Shown: positions 6,920 through 15,141, numbered from the stretch's first letter. The stretch is DNA of 33,846 nucleotides from Bacillota bacterium (GCA_017515765.1 JAFWFF010000032.1:1-33846), one strand, 5' to 3'. Numbers and translations: made by a program. The notes: generated by a model from the letters alone, not told the origin.

Positions 6920-8434
6920 TCAGATCCCCCTTTCCCTGTAAAGAAGCGCTTCATTCACATGCTTCGTCCCGACGCTTCCGCATTCTTCAAGGTCAGCGAT
7001 CGTCCGCGCGAGCCTTTTGATCTTCACCAGAGCCCTCGGCGAGAGGTCCAGCCTGTCGTAAGCCGTCCGGAGCAGATCCGTGACTTCCCTGTCCATTCCG
7101 CAGTATTTCGCCGCCAGATGCCCCGGAAGAAGGCTATTCAGCCCGAAAGGCTCCCCGGAGTACCTTCTCGCCTGTATTTTCCGGGCTTTTTCGACCATCA
7201 AACGCATCTCTTCGGTATTCATGCAGCTGCCGTCCCCGTCTTCCATCTCGCTGAATGCAGGCGCGGTCAGGTTGACGTGAATATCTATCCTGTCACCTAT
7301 CGGGCCGGATATCCTGCTCCTGTATCTGGCCAGTTCGGCGGCCGTGCAAGTGCACTCGTGCCTGGGATCGCCGTAGTAGCCGCATTTGCAGGGGTTGCTC
7401 GCAGCCGCGAAGGTTATGTCCGCGGGATAAACGTACGTCCGGCCCTTCCTCACGAGTCTGACTTTTCTCTCCTCCAGAGGCATCCGGAGTCCCTCTATCA
7501 CTCTCCTGTCCCTCTCCCTGAACTCATCCATGAAAAGAACGCCTCTGTGCGCGAGAGTCACTTCCCCGGGCATGGGCGGCGCGCCGTTCCCAAGAAGCCC
7601 CGGAAGTGTCAGGTTGACTCCCGGCGCCCTGAACGGCCTCTCCGAAAAGCCTCCGCGAAGGCGTTCCCTGTCGCCCGCCACTGAATATATCGAGGCGATC
7701 TCCAGCAATTCTTCCTCGGACGGCTTGGGGAGTATCCCGGGCATCCTTTCCGCGAGCATGGTCTTTCCGGTGCCGGGGCTACCTGTAAGCAGTATCCCGT
7801 GGCCTCCGGCAGCCGCTATCATGACCGCCCTCTTTGCCTGCTCCTGGCCTTTGATCTCGCTGTAGTCCGGATACGTCCTTCTGCCCGGTCCCCCTGCCCC
7901 GCAGTCCTCTGTGAGCCCGTTTTCCTTAAGGTTCAGCCAGTCCATGACGTCCGAGAGCGTCGAAGCGCCAAGTATGCGTATGCCGCCCGCAAGGCTCGCT
8001 TCCCTGAGATCATCCGCCGGGACGACCGCGCGTCCGACCCCCGCCGCTGCCAGGGCAAGCACCATCGGAAGCACACCCCTGCAGCTCCTCACCGTCCCGT
8101 CAAGCGACAGTTCTCCGATAAACGCGGTGTCCTCTATCTCCCGGTCAAAGACCGCTTTCGCGGCAGAGAGCGCGCATACCGCCATCGCGAGATCAAAGTG
8201 AGTACCTGACTTATGCAGCCACGCGGGAGACAGATTAAGGGTCAGATGGCCGTCGGGATATTTCGCTCCGGACGAAGATATCGCCGCGCGTATCCGGGCC
8301 ACGGCTTCTTTGACCGAAGTGTCGCCCAGGCCCACCACAGTGGTTCCCGGCAGGCCGCGAGACTCATACGCCTCCACCGTTACCGGGAGCGCCTCTATAC
8401 CGTCAAGCGCGGCAGTTATGACCTTCGCAAGCAT
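6920..8434 (-). CDS. yifB: YifB/ComM-family Mg-chelatase-like AAA+ ATPase
   Basis: At 504 aa this has the standard YifB/ComM length. The N-terminal ChlI-like domain opens with GIEALPVTVEAYESRGLPGTT. The AAA+ core carries Walker A LLTGSPGTGKTMLAERMPGI, Walker B RGVLFMDEF and the ALVKIKRLARTIADLE C-terminal helix bundle. In Gammaproteobacteria ComM is a hexameric helicase that helps branch migration in transformation; a similar role here is inferred. CKCGYYGD plus CTC is the conserved Cys cluster. The ATG at 8434 overlaps the yraN stop (TGATG), with GGGGG upstream. An open frame extends further upstream through yraN but carries no family residues, so it is not used. Confidence 0.94.
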   Translation of the reverse strand: MLAKVITAALDGIEALPVTVEAYESRGLPGTTVVGLGDTSVKEAVARIRAAISSSGAKYPDGHLTLNLSPAWLHKSGTHFDLAMAVCALSAAKAVFDREIEDTAFIGELSLDGTVRSCRGVLPMVLALAAAGVGRAVVPADDLREASLAGGIRILGASTLSDVMDWLNLKENGLTEDCGAGGPGRRTYPDYSEIKGQEQAKRAVMIAAAGGHGILLTGSPGTGKTMLAERMPGILPKPSEEELLEIASIYSVAGDRERLRGGFSERPFRAPGVNLTLPGLLGNGAPPMPGEVTLAHRGVLFMDEFRERDRRVIEGLRMPLEERKVRLVRKGRTYVYPADITFAAASNPCKCGYYGDPRHECTCTAAELARYRSRISGPIGDRIDIHVNLTAPAFSEMEDGDGSCMNTEEMRLMVEKARKIQARRYSGEPFGLNSLLPGHLAAKYCGMDREVTDLLRTAYDRLDLSPRALVKIKRLARTIADLEECGSVGTKHVNEALLYRERGI

Positions 8435-8763
8435 CAGAACACCCCCTTCAGGTGTTCGCACGTCACCGACACCACATCGAAAGAGAATCTGTTCTCCTTC
8501 GGATGCTCCGCGTTTATATACCAGACCGCTGCCCTCCTCATATGCAGCTGTTTCCTTCCGTCCACAGCCTCTTCGGGAAGCCCGCATCTCCGCGAAGACC
8601 TGGTCTTCACCTCCACAAAATGCATCGTGGACCCGTCGGTGCAAATGATGTCTATCTCCCCTGCCGGACATCTGAATCCACGTTCCAGGATCTCATATCC
8701 CTTCTCACTGATCAAAGTTTCCGCAAGATCCTCGCCTGCCCTTCCCAATACCCAATTGTTCAT
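8434..8763 (-). CDS. yraN: YraN family (UPF0102) predicted endonuclease-like protein
   Basis: This 109-aa protein has the YraN fold signature: LGRAGEDLAETLISEKGYEILERGFR, then GEIDIICTDGSTMHFVEVKTR. The latter is the D-x(n)-E-x-K core of the PD-(D/E)XK nuclease superfamily. The biochemical role of the family is not well established. It is the first gene of the yraN-yifB-dprA run, an order shared by many Firmicutes. The ATG at 8763 has a perfect AGGAGG seven bases upstream, and a strong promoter lies at 8807-8836. The stop overlaps the yifB start by one base. Confidence 0.93.
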   Translation of the reverse strand: MNNWVLGRAGEDLAETLISEKGYEILERGFRCPAGEIDIICTDGSTMHFVEVKTRSSRRCGLPEEAVDGRKQLHMRRAAVWYINAEHPKENRFSFDVVSVTCEHLKGVF

Positions 8764-8806
8764 CGTTTATCCTCCTTATGGGCTAATTGCCATTATTTTA
8801 CATTTG

Positions 8807-8836
8807 ATTGTATCATCCGCGCCTGCCGATTGTCAA
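8807..8836 (-). promoter_or_regulatory. Promoter of the yraN-yifB-dprA operon
   Basis: On the minus strand TTGACA (8831-8836) and TACAAT (8807-8812) are separated by 18 bases. It lies between the terminator of the upstream HAD gene and the yraN start, leaving a leader of about 35-40 bases. No other convincing promoter lies before topA, so it may also feed topA-hslVU-codY. Confidence 0.85.
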
Positions 8837-8856
8837 ATTTTCCCATTCAGAGCAAT

Positions 8857-8885
8857 AAAAAAACAGCGCCCCTCCGGGAGCGCTG
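8857..8885 (-). terminator. Rho-independent terminator after the HAD hydrolase gene
   Basis: On the minus strand CAGCGCTCC and GGGGCGCTG form a 9-bp stem with a four-base loop, followed by seven T. It starts 15 bases after the stop codon of the Cof-type hydrolase and separates that unit from the yraN promoter. Confidence 0.93.
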
Positions 8886-8899
8886 CAAATCGGTTTTAT

Positions 8900-9766
8900 T
8901 CAGTGTTTCAGCACAAATTTCTCTATCGCCAGGGCCACTCCGTCTTCGGTATTGCTCAGCGTTACAAAATCGCTGAACGCTATGACGTCAGGTGTAGCGT
9001 TTCCCATCGCGACCGCGAGACCGGCTTCCTTCAGCATCGCGGCGTCGTTCGGGCTGTCGCCGCAGACCATAAGCTCATCCCGGGAAACGCCGAGGCTTTT
9101 CATCAGGAATTCCAGCGCGCTCGCTTTGCTGGTGGTCGCGCCGCCCAGCTCGTTGTTGAACGGGAAAGAGGATGTGAGCGTTACGCCTCCGAGCTTCCTC
9201 AGTTCTGCCCGGACGCGTTCCAGTTCGCTGTCGGTCGTGTAATTGATGCTTATGCTTTCGACTTCTCCGGCTTTCTCTTCCAGAAAAGCGAGTATGTCTT
9301 CCTTGACCGTCCTGGTCGCGGTCACGTATCTTTTGCTTCTTGTCGTGATCGCTCCGGAACAGATGAGGTCATATTCACGCCTGCCGATGTACGCGATCCC
9401 TCCGGTCATCACCTCTGCGTTGGCGCCGGCTGCGCGGAGCACGGCGGCGGCTTTGATCGTCGCTTCGGGGCTTATCAGGTTCTCGTAGATCGTCAGTTCC
9501 CGGGTGTGGTCTTTCCAGTTGTCAGAAGCGTGCTTTTCCCTGTCGAGCCTTATTATCCTGGCGCCGTTAGTCGTGATAACGTACTCCAGACCGCTGACGC
9601 CGTAGATCTCGTCCGGGAGAGAGCATACGGGCCTTCCGGTAGCTATAACCACGTGCGCTCCGAGCTTGCCTGCTTCCGCTATGGCTTTCCTTACCCCCGG
9701 AGAAAAACGGCCTTCTCCGTTAAGCGCCGTACCGTCAAGATCAAGGCCGATCATTCTGATACTCAT
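8900..9766 (-). CDS. Cof-type HAD-IIB family sugar-phosphate phosphatase
   Basis: This 288-aa HAD phosphatase has motif I GLDLDGTAL (nucleophile Asp, about residues 8-16), motif II VIATGRP, motif III Lys in TSKASALEFL and motif IV GDSPNDAAML. The cap region between motifs II and III is of the C2B type. Such enzymes dephosphorylate small metabolites such as sugar phosphates, flavin precursors or pyridoxal phosphate; the substrate cannot be read here. The ATG at 9766 has AAAGGAG 11 bases upstream. The metallo-beta-lactamase gene precedes it by 16 bp, so the two are probably one transcript, closed by the terminator at 8857-8885. Confidence 0.92.
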   Translation of the reverse strand: MSIRMIGLDLDGTALNGEGRFSPGVRKAIAEAGKLGAHVVIATGRPVCSLPDEIYGVSGLEYVITTNGARIIRLDREKHASDNWKDHTRELTIYENLISPEATIKAAAVLRAAGANAEVMTGGIAYIGRREYDLICSGAITTRSKRYVTATRTVKEDILAFLEEKAGEVESISINYTTDSELERVRAELRKLGGVTLTSSFPFNNELGGATTSKASALEFLMKSLGVSRDELMVCGDSPNDAAMLKEAGLAVAMGNATPDVIAFSDFVTLSNTEDGVALAIEKFVLKH

Positions 9767-9782
9767 GGATAAGCGTTCTCCT

Positions 9783-10403
9783 TTATTCCCAGACAGTGTT
9801 CCGCTTCGAACCGGACACTATCTGTATGAACTCTGAATTGTATTTCCTGACCTGCGCCATAGTGCAGCCGCTGTCGTGTCCGGGGAGTATGAAAAGATCG
9901 TTGGGCCAGCGGTCTACCACGTTTTTGACGGACTCTTCCATCTCTGCCTCGCTTCCTCCGGCCAGATCGGTCCTTCCGAGATCGGTATCAAAAACGGTAT
10001 CGCCGGTGAAGCAGAGTTTGCTCTCCGGGCAGAGGAAGCAGACGCTTCCGCGGGTATGCCCGGGAGTATGGAGCACCATCACGGGTTCCCCCTCCAGATC
10101 GATCACCAGGCCGTCTTCCATCGCTATGTCCACCCTGCCCCTGTAGTCTTCCGCGTCTAGGGAATGCATGTATACCGGGCAGTCTGCGGAAGCTAATATC
10201 CCTCTCACCGCGCCGACATGATCGTGATGAAGATGGGTGAGCAGTATCCCCTTCAGCTTAAGTCCGTTATCTTTGAGAAACGCAAGAAAGACGCCCGCGT
10301 TGTATCCGGGGTCTATCAAAAGAGCGTCCCCTCCTTTTCTCTGGTAAATGACGTATCCGTTGCTCTCCAGGTTTCCGCCGACAAAGCGTTTATATCTCAT
10401 CAT
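9783..10403 (-). CDS. MBL-fold metallo-hydrolase (glyoxalase II-like)
   Basis: This 206-aa protein has the full metallo-beta-lactamase metal site: LTHLHHDHVGAV (H-x-H-x-D-H), HTPGHTRGSVC, FTGDTVFDTDLGRTDL and LPGHDSG. This matches the small Firmicutes YqgX-like proteins related to hydroxyacylglutathione hydrolase, but it lacks the C-terminal substrate domain of true GloB, so the substrate stays open. Two consecutive ATG codons lie at 10403 and 10400; AAAGGG sits just upstream. The start is only 16 bases after the terminator that follows the ispH-rpsA gene, so transcription may come from partial read-through or from a promoter overlapping that hairpin. Confidence 0.92.
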   Translation of the reverse strand: MMRYKRFVGGNLESNGYVIYQRKGGDALLIDPGYNAGVFLAFLKDNGLKLKGILLTHLHHDHVGAVRGILASADCPVYMHSLDAEDYRGRVDIAMEDGLVIDLEGEPVMVLHTPGHTRGSVCFLCPESKLCFTGDTVFDTDLGRTDLAGGSEAEMEESVKNVVDRWPNDLFILPGHDSGCTMAQVRKYNSEFIQIVSGSKRNTVWE

Positions 10404-10418
10404 TTTCCCTTTCAGGCT

Positions 10419-10453
10419 AAAAGAAAGACGCAGAAAGCAAAGCCTCCTGCGTC
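10419..10453 (-). terminator. Terminator after ispH-rpsA
   Basis: On the minus strand GACGCAG and CTGCGTC form a 7-bp stem around a 13-base loop that can pair partly inside, followed by TTTCTTTT. It begins 20 bases after the stop of the ispH-rpsA fusion gene. Confidence 0.8.
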
Positions 10454-10472
10454 CGAATGGTTCTTTTGGATA

Positions 10473-12491
10473 CTACTCCTCTGTCGGAGCCGCCTCAACA
10501 GCTTCTTCCACGACTTCGGGAGCTTCTGCAGCTTCAGGCTCCTCAACAGCCGCGGGAGCTTCTTCTGCGGGCTGCTCGGGCTCACCGACCTCGTCGATCG
10601 CCGCCTTGATGCTCAGGCTGATCCTCTTTCTCTCGGTATCGATGTCAATGATCTTGGCGTTCACGACCTGGCCGACCTTAAGCTCTTCAGCGATGTCCGT
10701 GACTCTCTTGTGTGCGACTTCGGAGATGTGGACCAGTCCGTCAAGACCCGGCTCAAGCTCTACGAAAGCGCCGTACTCCTTCGGCTGAACCACCTTACCG
10801 GTGATGATCGTGCCGACTTCGTACTTCTCATTGATAACGCTCCAGGGTTCCGGAGTGATCTGCTTGAGACCAAGGGAGATCTTTCCCTTCTCCTGGTTCA
10901 TGGACAGGACTTTGACCTTGATGCGGTCGCCTATCGCCAGAACTTCCTGCGGGTGTTTGAGCTTGCCCCAGGAGATCTCGGAAATATGAAGAAGTCCATC
11001 TATTCCGCCGATGTCTACGAAAGCGCCGTAATCGGTGAATCTCATGACAGTTCCTTCAACGACATCACCCACGTTGAGTTTTTCCCAGATGTCAGCGATC
11101 TGTTTCTGCTTTTCTTCAAGCAGAACGATTTTGTGCGAGAACACAGCTCTGTTTCTTCTCTGGTCAACCCTGGTAACTTTGACGTCGAACGACTGACCGA
11201 TGAATTCATCCACGCTTTCTGCCTCAACGTATCTGTCGGAAAGCTGGGACATCGGGATGAAGCCGGAGACTTCCTTGTACTCGGCTATGACACCGCCGTT
11301 GACCGCTCTCTTTACCTTTACGTTGATTGGCGTTCTGTTCTCATGAGCTTCGATGATCTCTGCCCAGTGAGCACTCATTTCGAGTTTCTTCTTGGAGAGC
11401 AGAATACTACCATCCTCGTCCGTCTTGATGACCTTGGCCTGGATCTCGTCGCCCTCTTTGAATACATCAGCCAGCGTCTGGCCTTCTTCCAGACTCACCT
11501 CGTCGAGAGGGAGCACACCGTCTTTCTTGCAGCCGATGTTTACAATGACCTCTTTGTCGGTGACCTGATGTACCTTTCCGTCTACGATCTCGCCGTTTCT
11601 CGGGAGCTTGAGGGACGCGTCGATCTCCTCCATAAAATCTGCCATCGTTGTTTTTTCGTTAGTATCGCTCATGTTGGCAATAACCTCCTCAATTATGCTT
11701 TCAGGTGTCGAGGCACCTGCCGCAACGCCTATTTTACTATATTTTTTTAGGGCTTTCAATGGTAAATCTTCTATTTTTTCAGCAAAAAAAGCATTTTCGC
11801 ATAATTGATCGGCTATTTCGAACAACTTTCGCGTGTTGGAACTGTTCCGGCCGCCTACTATCACCATCGCGTCTACTTTTTTGGCAAGTTCCGCGCATGA
11901 TTCCTGCCTCAGTGTAGTGGCGTTGCAGATCGTGTTCACGACCTCTGTCTCAGAGCCGCTGCTCTTTAGAATTTCAACGACTTCATCGAGCAGCGCCTTG
12001 CGTATGGTGGTCTGGCATACGAGGTAGTATTCGCCCGGTTCGACCTTCGCGGCATCTTCGCCGTCTCTGATTATCTTCACCTCTCCGGTGCACCATCCGG
12101 CCGTGGCAATGACCTCCTGATGCGACGGGTCTCCGACTATCAGGACCTTCTTGCCGCTCTTTCCGGCTTCTTCGACCAGTTTATGTATGTGAGAGACTAT
12201 CGGGCATGTCGCGTCAACGAGCCTGATCCCCTTAGCAAGCGCATCGTCAAAGAAAGACCTGGGTTCCCCGTGTGACCTGACGATCACGGTATCGCCCTCT
12301 TCCACTTCGTCGAGCGACGCGATCATTTCGACGCCCCGTTTCTTCAGGTCCCCGGTAACGAGCTCATTGTGGATCAAAGGACCCATTGTGAAGATCCTGC
12401 CCGGCATGAGCCCGATCTGCTCCTCGGTCTTTTTGATCGCCTGTTTGACGCCGAAGCAAAAGCCCGAATTGTCTGCGCGTATTATCTCCAT
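10473..12491 (-). CDS. ispH-rpsA: Fused HMBPP reductase IspH and 30S ribosomal protein S1
   Basis: Residues 1-275 are IspH, the last enzyme of the MEP isoprenoid pathway. The [4Fe-4S] cysteines are Cys12 (GFCFGV), Cys96 (DATCP) and Cys189 (NTICNAT). Substrate residues His41, His74, His124 and Glu126 are present. Residues 299-630 hold four S1 RNA-binding domains; the last two (about 473-543 and 558-628) have the best GxV/GAFVDI/GLLHISE patterns. The tail (635-672) is very rich in Glu, Ala and Pro. Such IspH-S1 fusions are known in Clostridia. The ATG at 12491 has only a weak site (GGAAAC). A strong AGGAGG sits at the domain junction. The gene lies 59 bp after the pilus cluster. Confidence 0.96.
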   Translation of the reverse strand: MEIIRADNSGFCFGVKQAIKKTEEQIGLMPGRIFTMGPLIHNELVTGDLKKRGVEMIASLDEVEEGDTVIVRSHGEPRSFFDDALAKGIRLVDATCPIVSHIHKLVEEAGKSGKKVLIVGDPSHQEVIATAGWCTGEVKIIRDGEDAAKVEPGEYYLVCQTTIRKALLDEVVEILKSSGSETEVVNTICNATTLRQESCAELAKKVDAMVIVGGRNSSNTRKLFEIADQLCENAFFAEKIEDLPLKALKKYSKIGVAAGASTPESIIEEVIANMSDTNEKTTMADFMEEIDASLKLPRNGEIVDGKVHQVTDKEVIVNIGCKKDGVLPLDEVSLEEGQTLADVFKEGDEIQAKVIKTDEDGSILLSKKKLEMSAHWAEIIEAHENRTPINVKVKRAVNGGVIAEYKEVSGFIPMSQLSDRYVEAESVDEFIGQSFDVKVTRVDQRRNRAVFSHKIVLLEEKQKQIADIWEKLNVGDVVEGTVMRFTDYGAFVDIGGIDGLLHISEISWGKLKHPQEVLAIGDRIKVKVLSMNQEKGKISLGLKQITPEPWSVINEKYEVGTIITGKVVQPKEYGAFVELEPGLDGLVHISEVAHKRVTDIAEELKVGQVVNAKIIDIDTERKRISLSIKAAIDEVGEPEQPAEEAPAAVEEPEAAEAPEVVEEAVEAAPTEE
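11670..11689 (-). promoter_or_regulatory. Internal ribosome binding site and ATG at the IspH/S1 junction
   Basis: On the minus strand AGGAGG (11684-11689) is followed after 11 bases by an in-frame ATG (11670-11672). Translation from it would give a 399-aa protein starting MSDTNEK and holding only the four S1 domains. The AGGAGG also encodes Glu-Glu in the IspH C-terminal helix, so it may be coincidence; the 11-base spacing is longer than ideal. Confidence 0.45.
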
Positions 12492-12550
12492 GTTTCACAG
12501 TTTCCGGGCGGCAGCCTTATGCTTCGCTCCGGATTCCTCCCGTGACTATC

Positions 12551-13147
12551 CTAAACGAAAACATTCCCGAAATCAAGCTTTGAGCCCTCGGGATCCGACA
12601 GCCTGAAAGCCCGCCGTTTAAGTGCCTCAAGGCCGCTTACAGCGCGGTCCAGGCTCATGTCGTCACGGTTGAGTATCCGCACCGCTCTCTCAAGATATCC
12701 CCTCGCCCCGATCTCCGCTGACCGCAGCATGCCTGAAGCCGCAAGGGCTGCCTTGCGGCGGATCGCGGAAGCCGGGTCGCACGCGGCATCACTCTCCGCA
12801 GCGGGCCGGAACACCGCCCTGACCTTCCATGTGGCCGTATCGACATAGATGTCGTCCACCGACAGCCTGCAATCCTCGGGCAGAAGGCAGAGATCCATAT
12901 CCTCATACATCCCGTAGACGAGCTGCTCCAGGATGCCCAGAGCGTTCACAGCGGACAGTTCTCCCGCCTTGCAGAGCGGGACCATCCCCTGCCTGTCGAT
13001 CCATCCTACAGCGCCTTTCCTTCCGTCGTAACCGGTCAGCGGGAAAAACAGCCCCGGAAAGCCGTGCTCCAGAGCCGCCGCTTCATAGTCTCTTATCTCA
13101 CGGAGGCCGTTCCCGCCCCCGAATTCGACCGGTATCCTGTCTTCCAT
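12551..13147 (-). CDS. DUF6382-like protein of the Tad locus, no FHA domain
   Basis: This 198-aa protein has no signal peptide or membrane span. From memory, the segment from about residue 15 to 120 (HGFPGLFFPLTGYDG, then LGILEQLVYGMYEDMDLCLL, then DDIYVDTATWKVRAVFRP) resembles the DUF6382 domain. In Clostridia that domain usually sits in front of an FHA phosphothreonine-binding domain. Here the rest (about 125-198) is helical and shows no FHA motif. It is the last gene of the pilus operon, 43 bp after the Cys-rich TadE-like gene. The ATG at 13147 has GGAGGAGG upstream. A cytoplasmic regulatory or assembly role for the pilus is inferred from position only. Confidence 0.6.
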   Translation of the reverse strand: MEDRIPVEFGGGNGLREIRDYEAAALEHGFPGLFFPLTGYDGRKGAVGWIDRQGMVPLCKAGELSAVNALGILEQLVYGMYEDMDLCLLPEDCRLSVDDIYVDTATWKVRAVFRPAAESDAACDPASAIRRKAALAASGMLRSAEIGARGYLERAVRILNRDDMSLDRAVSGLEALKRRAFRLSDPEGSKLDFGNVFV

Positions 13148-13190
13148 CCCGGCCTCCTCCTTTCACTTTCAGTTTTTTACCACGGATGCG

Positions 13191-13958
13191 TCAGCCCCCG
13201 CAGGTGCCGCAGGGAGTATAGCCCTTTCCGATCGCGTCAGCCCGCTCCATCTCGACAAAGTATTTGTCCACCATCGGACAGCCTCCGATATGGTAGACCT
13301 CCCCTTCGTTGAAAAAGCAGTATACGACGCTCCCGTACCCGGCGCTCTCGCTGTGGCATATGCTGCACGGCCCGAATCTTTTCTTCACCGTCTTGTCCAG
13401 AAACATCTGCTGGCATGCCGGGTTGAGAAAAGGGCACTCTCTTCTGTGATATCTCTCTCCGCGCTCCGGAAAAACATATACCGGGTCAGATTCCTCTGTA
13501 TCCGCGGGATCGCAGCTGGTCCCGTCCCCGTTGTCCTTCCCCGTAAACGCCCTGCACCTGATGCTTCCGTCGTATCTCAGCCTGCTTATGCCTCCGAGCG
13601 GATCCGTCTCCGAAAAAAAGAGCCTGAAATCGAGCGAGATCACGTCATCCATGCTTCCGCTCTCATGCATGTATCTCCATCCGGTGATCAGCACCCTGCC
13701 GACGTTCCGGTTCTCTCTGCTGAGCCGGGACACTATGAACAAGGGCCTCGACACCGGTTCGGGCACCAGGGCGGCTTTGACCGATTCCTCATGAAGCTCG
13801 TCACAGGCCGCGAACATCGCGTTCTCGCCCGCCGCATAGGCGTCCATTACGCTGATCAGCAGCATCATGACTATCAAAAACGCAGGGAAGACCAGTGATG
13901 CTTCCACAAGCTGGCTGCCCCCCTTAGTATTCCGCGGAAAACGCATAACTCTTCCCAT
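13191..13958 (-). CDS. TadE-like pseudopilin with two tandem Cys/His motifs
   Basis: The N-terminus (GGSQLVEASLVFPAFLIVMMLL, about residues 13-34) is a TadE-type prepilin-like segment: a short basic lead, a Glu at +5-like spacing and one hydrophobic helix. The outside domain (255 aa in total) ends with two copies of a similar motif: YHRREC...C..C (about 169-201) and YHIGGC...C..C (about 220-253). Each has the H-x3-C plus C-x2-C ligand pattern of the small Ada-like zinc domain. It overlaps the end of the DUF5702-like gene by 35 bp. The start at 13958 has AGAGGTG close by; an ATG at 13946 is an alternative. Likely a minor pilin or pilus-associated protein. Confidence 0.75.
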   Translation of the reverse strand: MGRVMRFPRNTKGGSQLVEASLVFPAFLIVMMLLISVMDAYAAGENAMFAACDELHEESVKAALVPEPVSRPLFIVSRLSRENRNVGRVLITGWRYMHESGSMDDVISLDFRLFFSETDPLGGISRLRYDGSIRCRAFTGKDNGDGTSCDPADTEESDPVYVFPERGERYHRRECPFLNPACQQMFLDKTVKKRFGPCSICHSESAGYGSVVYCFFNEGEVYHIGGCPMVDKYFVEMERADAIGKGYTPCGTCGG

Positions 13959-15141
13959 TCACCTCTAAAAGGTAATCGACGCCCACATAACAGTCCGTGA
14001 TCAAAAAATCCGCCCTGTACGTATACTTCAGATTGATCTGGATCAGATCCATCATCCTGAGCAGTTTAATGTCCTCAGGCAGGAGGCACATCAGCGCCGA
14101 CAGGTGATCCTCGTAGCTGCCTCCGCTCTCGCAGCCGGTATCTATATAGCCGCTGCTCACGCCATCCAAAGCGTTCGTGATCGTCGTCGCCCAGCTTTCG
14201 TCATCTTTCATGAACGGTACAGGCCTCGCCCTCATCAGAAGCTCGTAATCATTGAAACTCTCAGCGAGCGCCCAGCCTGCGAGCAGAGTCTGCTGCATGG
14301 CTTCCGGAGCCTCCGGCAGGAGCACGGCTCCGAGCGCGAGCGCTTCGTTCTTTTTGGTCTCGCACGTATTCAGATACGCGAAGTTCATCACCTCGCGGAT
14401 GCCGATGATCGCTGCCTTTGCCGCCCTTCTGTTCGCGGCGTCCGAGGTCTTGCCGAACAAAATGTACTCTTCTTCGTAGACCAGGAACCGGTTTTCAAGG
14501 CTTTTGTCCGACAGCTGGTTCCTGAAGTGGGTCTTTATGTAACGGTCTATGAAAAACAGGTCCGTGCCCTCGGAGATCGCTCCTCCCAGTGAGCCGAGGC
14601 TTTTGAAGAACTCCCCCGCTCTCTCAAAAAAGCCTTCTCCGGACCTCCCGTGTGAAGGAAGGGAGTTTATCACCCGCTGATTTCTTATGGCACGTTCTTC
14701 CGAACCGGGAGTCTCAGCCGTCTCGCCCGTAAACGGATCCGTAAAGTCCTGAATGACCAGGTCTATCTCAGAGGCTTTGCCCGCTGACACCACCTGCTCT
14801 TTGAAGTTTTCGGCCGCTGCGAGGGAGTATTCCTCAGGCAGGCAGATACAGATCCCCACATCCGCGTAATCCTTTCCCGCGAAAGTATATTCCGCCATTT
14901 CCAGGATCTTTTCCTCCGTCTCTCCCGGAGTGCCGAGATACGCGAATATCCCGTACTCGCCGTAAAGCCGCCTGTCATATTCAGCTATCACAGAGTCTGC
15001 CCAGAGCCTTCCAAGCGCGTTAACGGAACCCGCGACAGACTGCTCTCTGACTGCGCCGATGTATACCGTGAACAGGGTCAAAAGCCCCGTCATTATCACC
15101 AGGACGAAGACCGTCGAGGATCCCTTCTTACTCTTCTTCAT
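13924..15141 (-). CDS. DUF5702-like membrane-anchored Tad-locus protein
   Basis: This 405-aa protein has an N-terminal pilin-like anchor (KKGSSTVFVLVIMTGLLTLFTVYIG, residues 5-29). It is followed by WADSVIAEYDRRLYGEYGIFAYL (about 47-69), which I recognise from the DUF5702 family that accompanies TadE proteins in clostridial pilus loci. The large remaining domain is presumably outside the membrane. Its role is unknown; it may be a minor component or an assembly factor. The ATG at 15141 lies inside the preceding TadE-like gene (14-bp overlap), with GGAG upstream, and the stop lies inside the next TadE-like gene, so the three are translationally coupled. Confidence 0.7.
   Translation of the reverse strand: MKKSKKGSSTVFVLVIMTGLLTLFTVYIGAVREQSVAGSVNALGRLWADSVIAEYDRRLYGEYGIFAYLGTPGETEEKILEMAEYTFAGKDYADVGICICLPEEYSLAAAENFKEQVVSAGKASEIDLVIQDFTDPFTGETAETPGSEERAIRNQRVINSLPSHGRSGEGFFERAGEFFKSLGSLGGAISEGTDLFFIDRYIKTHFRNQLSDKSLENRFLVYEEEYILFGKTSDAANRRAAKAAIIGIREVMNFAYLNTCETKKNEALALGAVLLPEAPEAMQQTLLAGWALAESFNDYELLMRARPVPFMKDDESWATTITNALDGVSSGYIDTGCESGGSYEDHLSALMCLLPEDIKLLRMMDLIQINLKYTYRADFLITDCYVGVDYLLEVNGKSYAFSAEY

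Noticed and set aside
8836..8842. AATTTTC next to the yraN -35 box as a CodY box
   Set aside because: Only one half of the AATTTTCWGAAAATT consensus fits; the second half has too many mismatches.
8213..9772. 519-codon open frame on the plus strand
   Set aside because: It lies opposite yifB, yraN and the HAD gene, crosses a promoter and a terminator of the minus strand and has no recognisable motif.
10218..11750. 510-codon open frame on the plus strand
   Set aside because: It is antisense to the MBL-fold gene and the S1 domains, which have unmistakable motifs on the minus strand.
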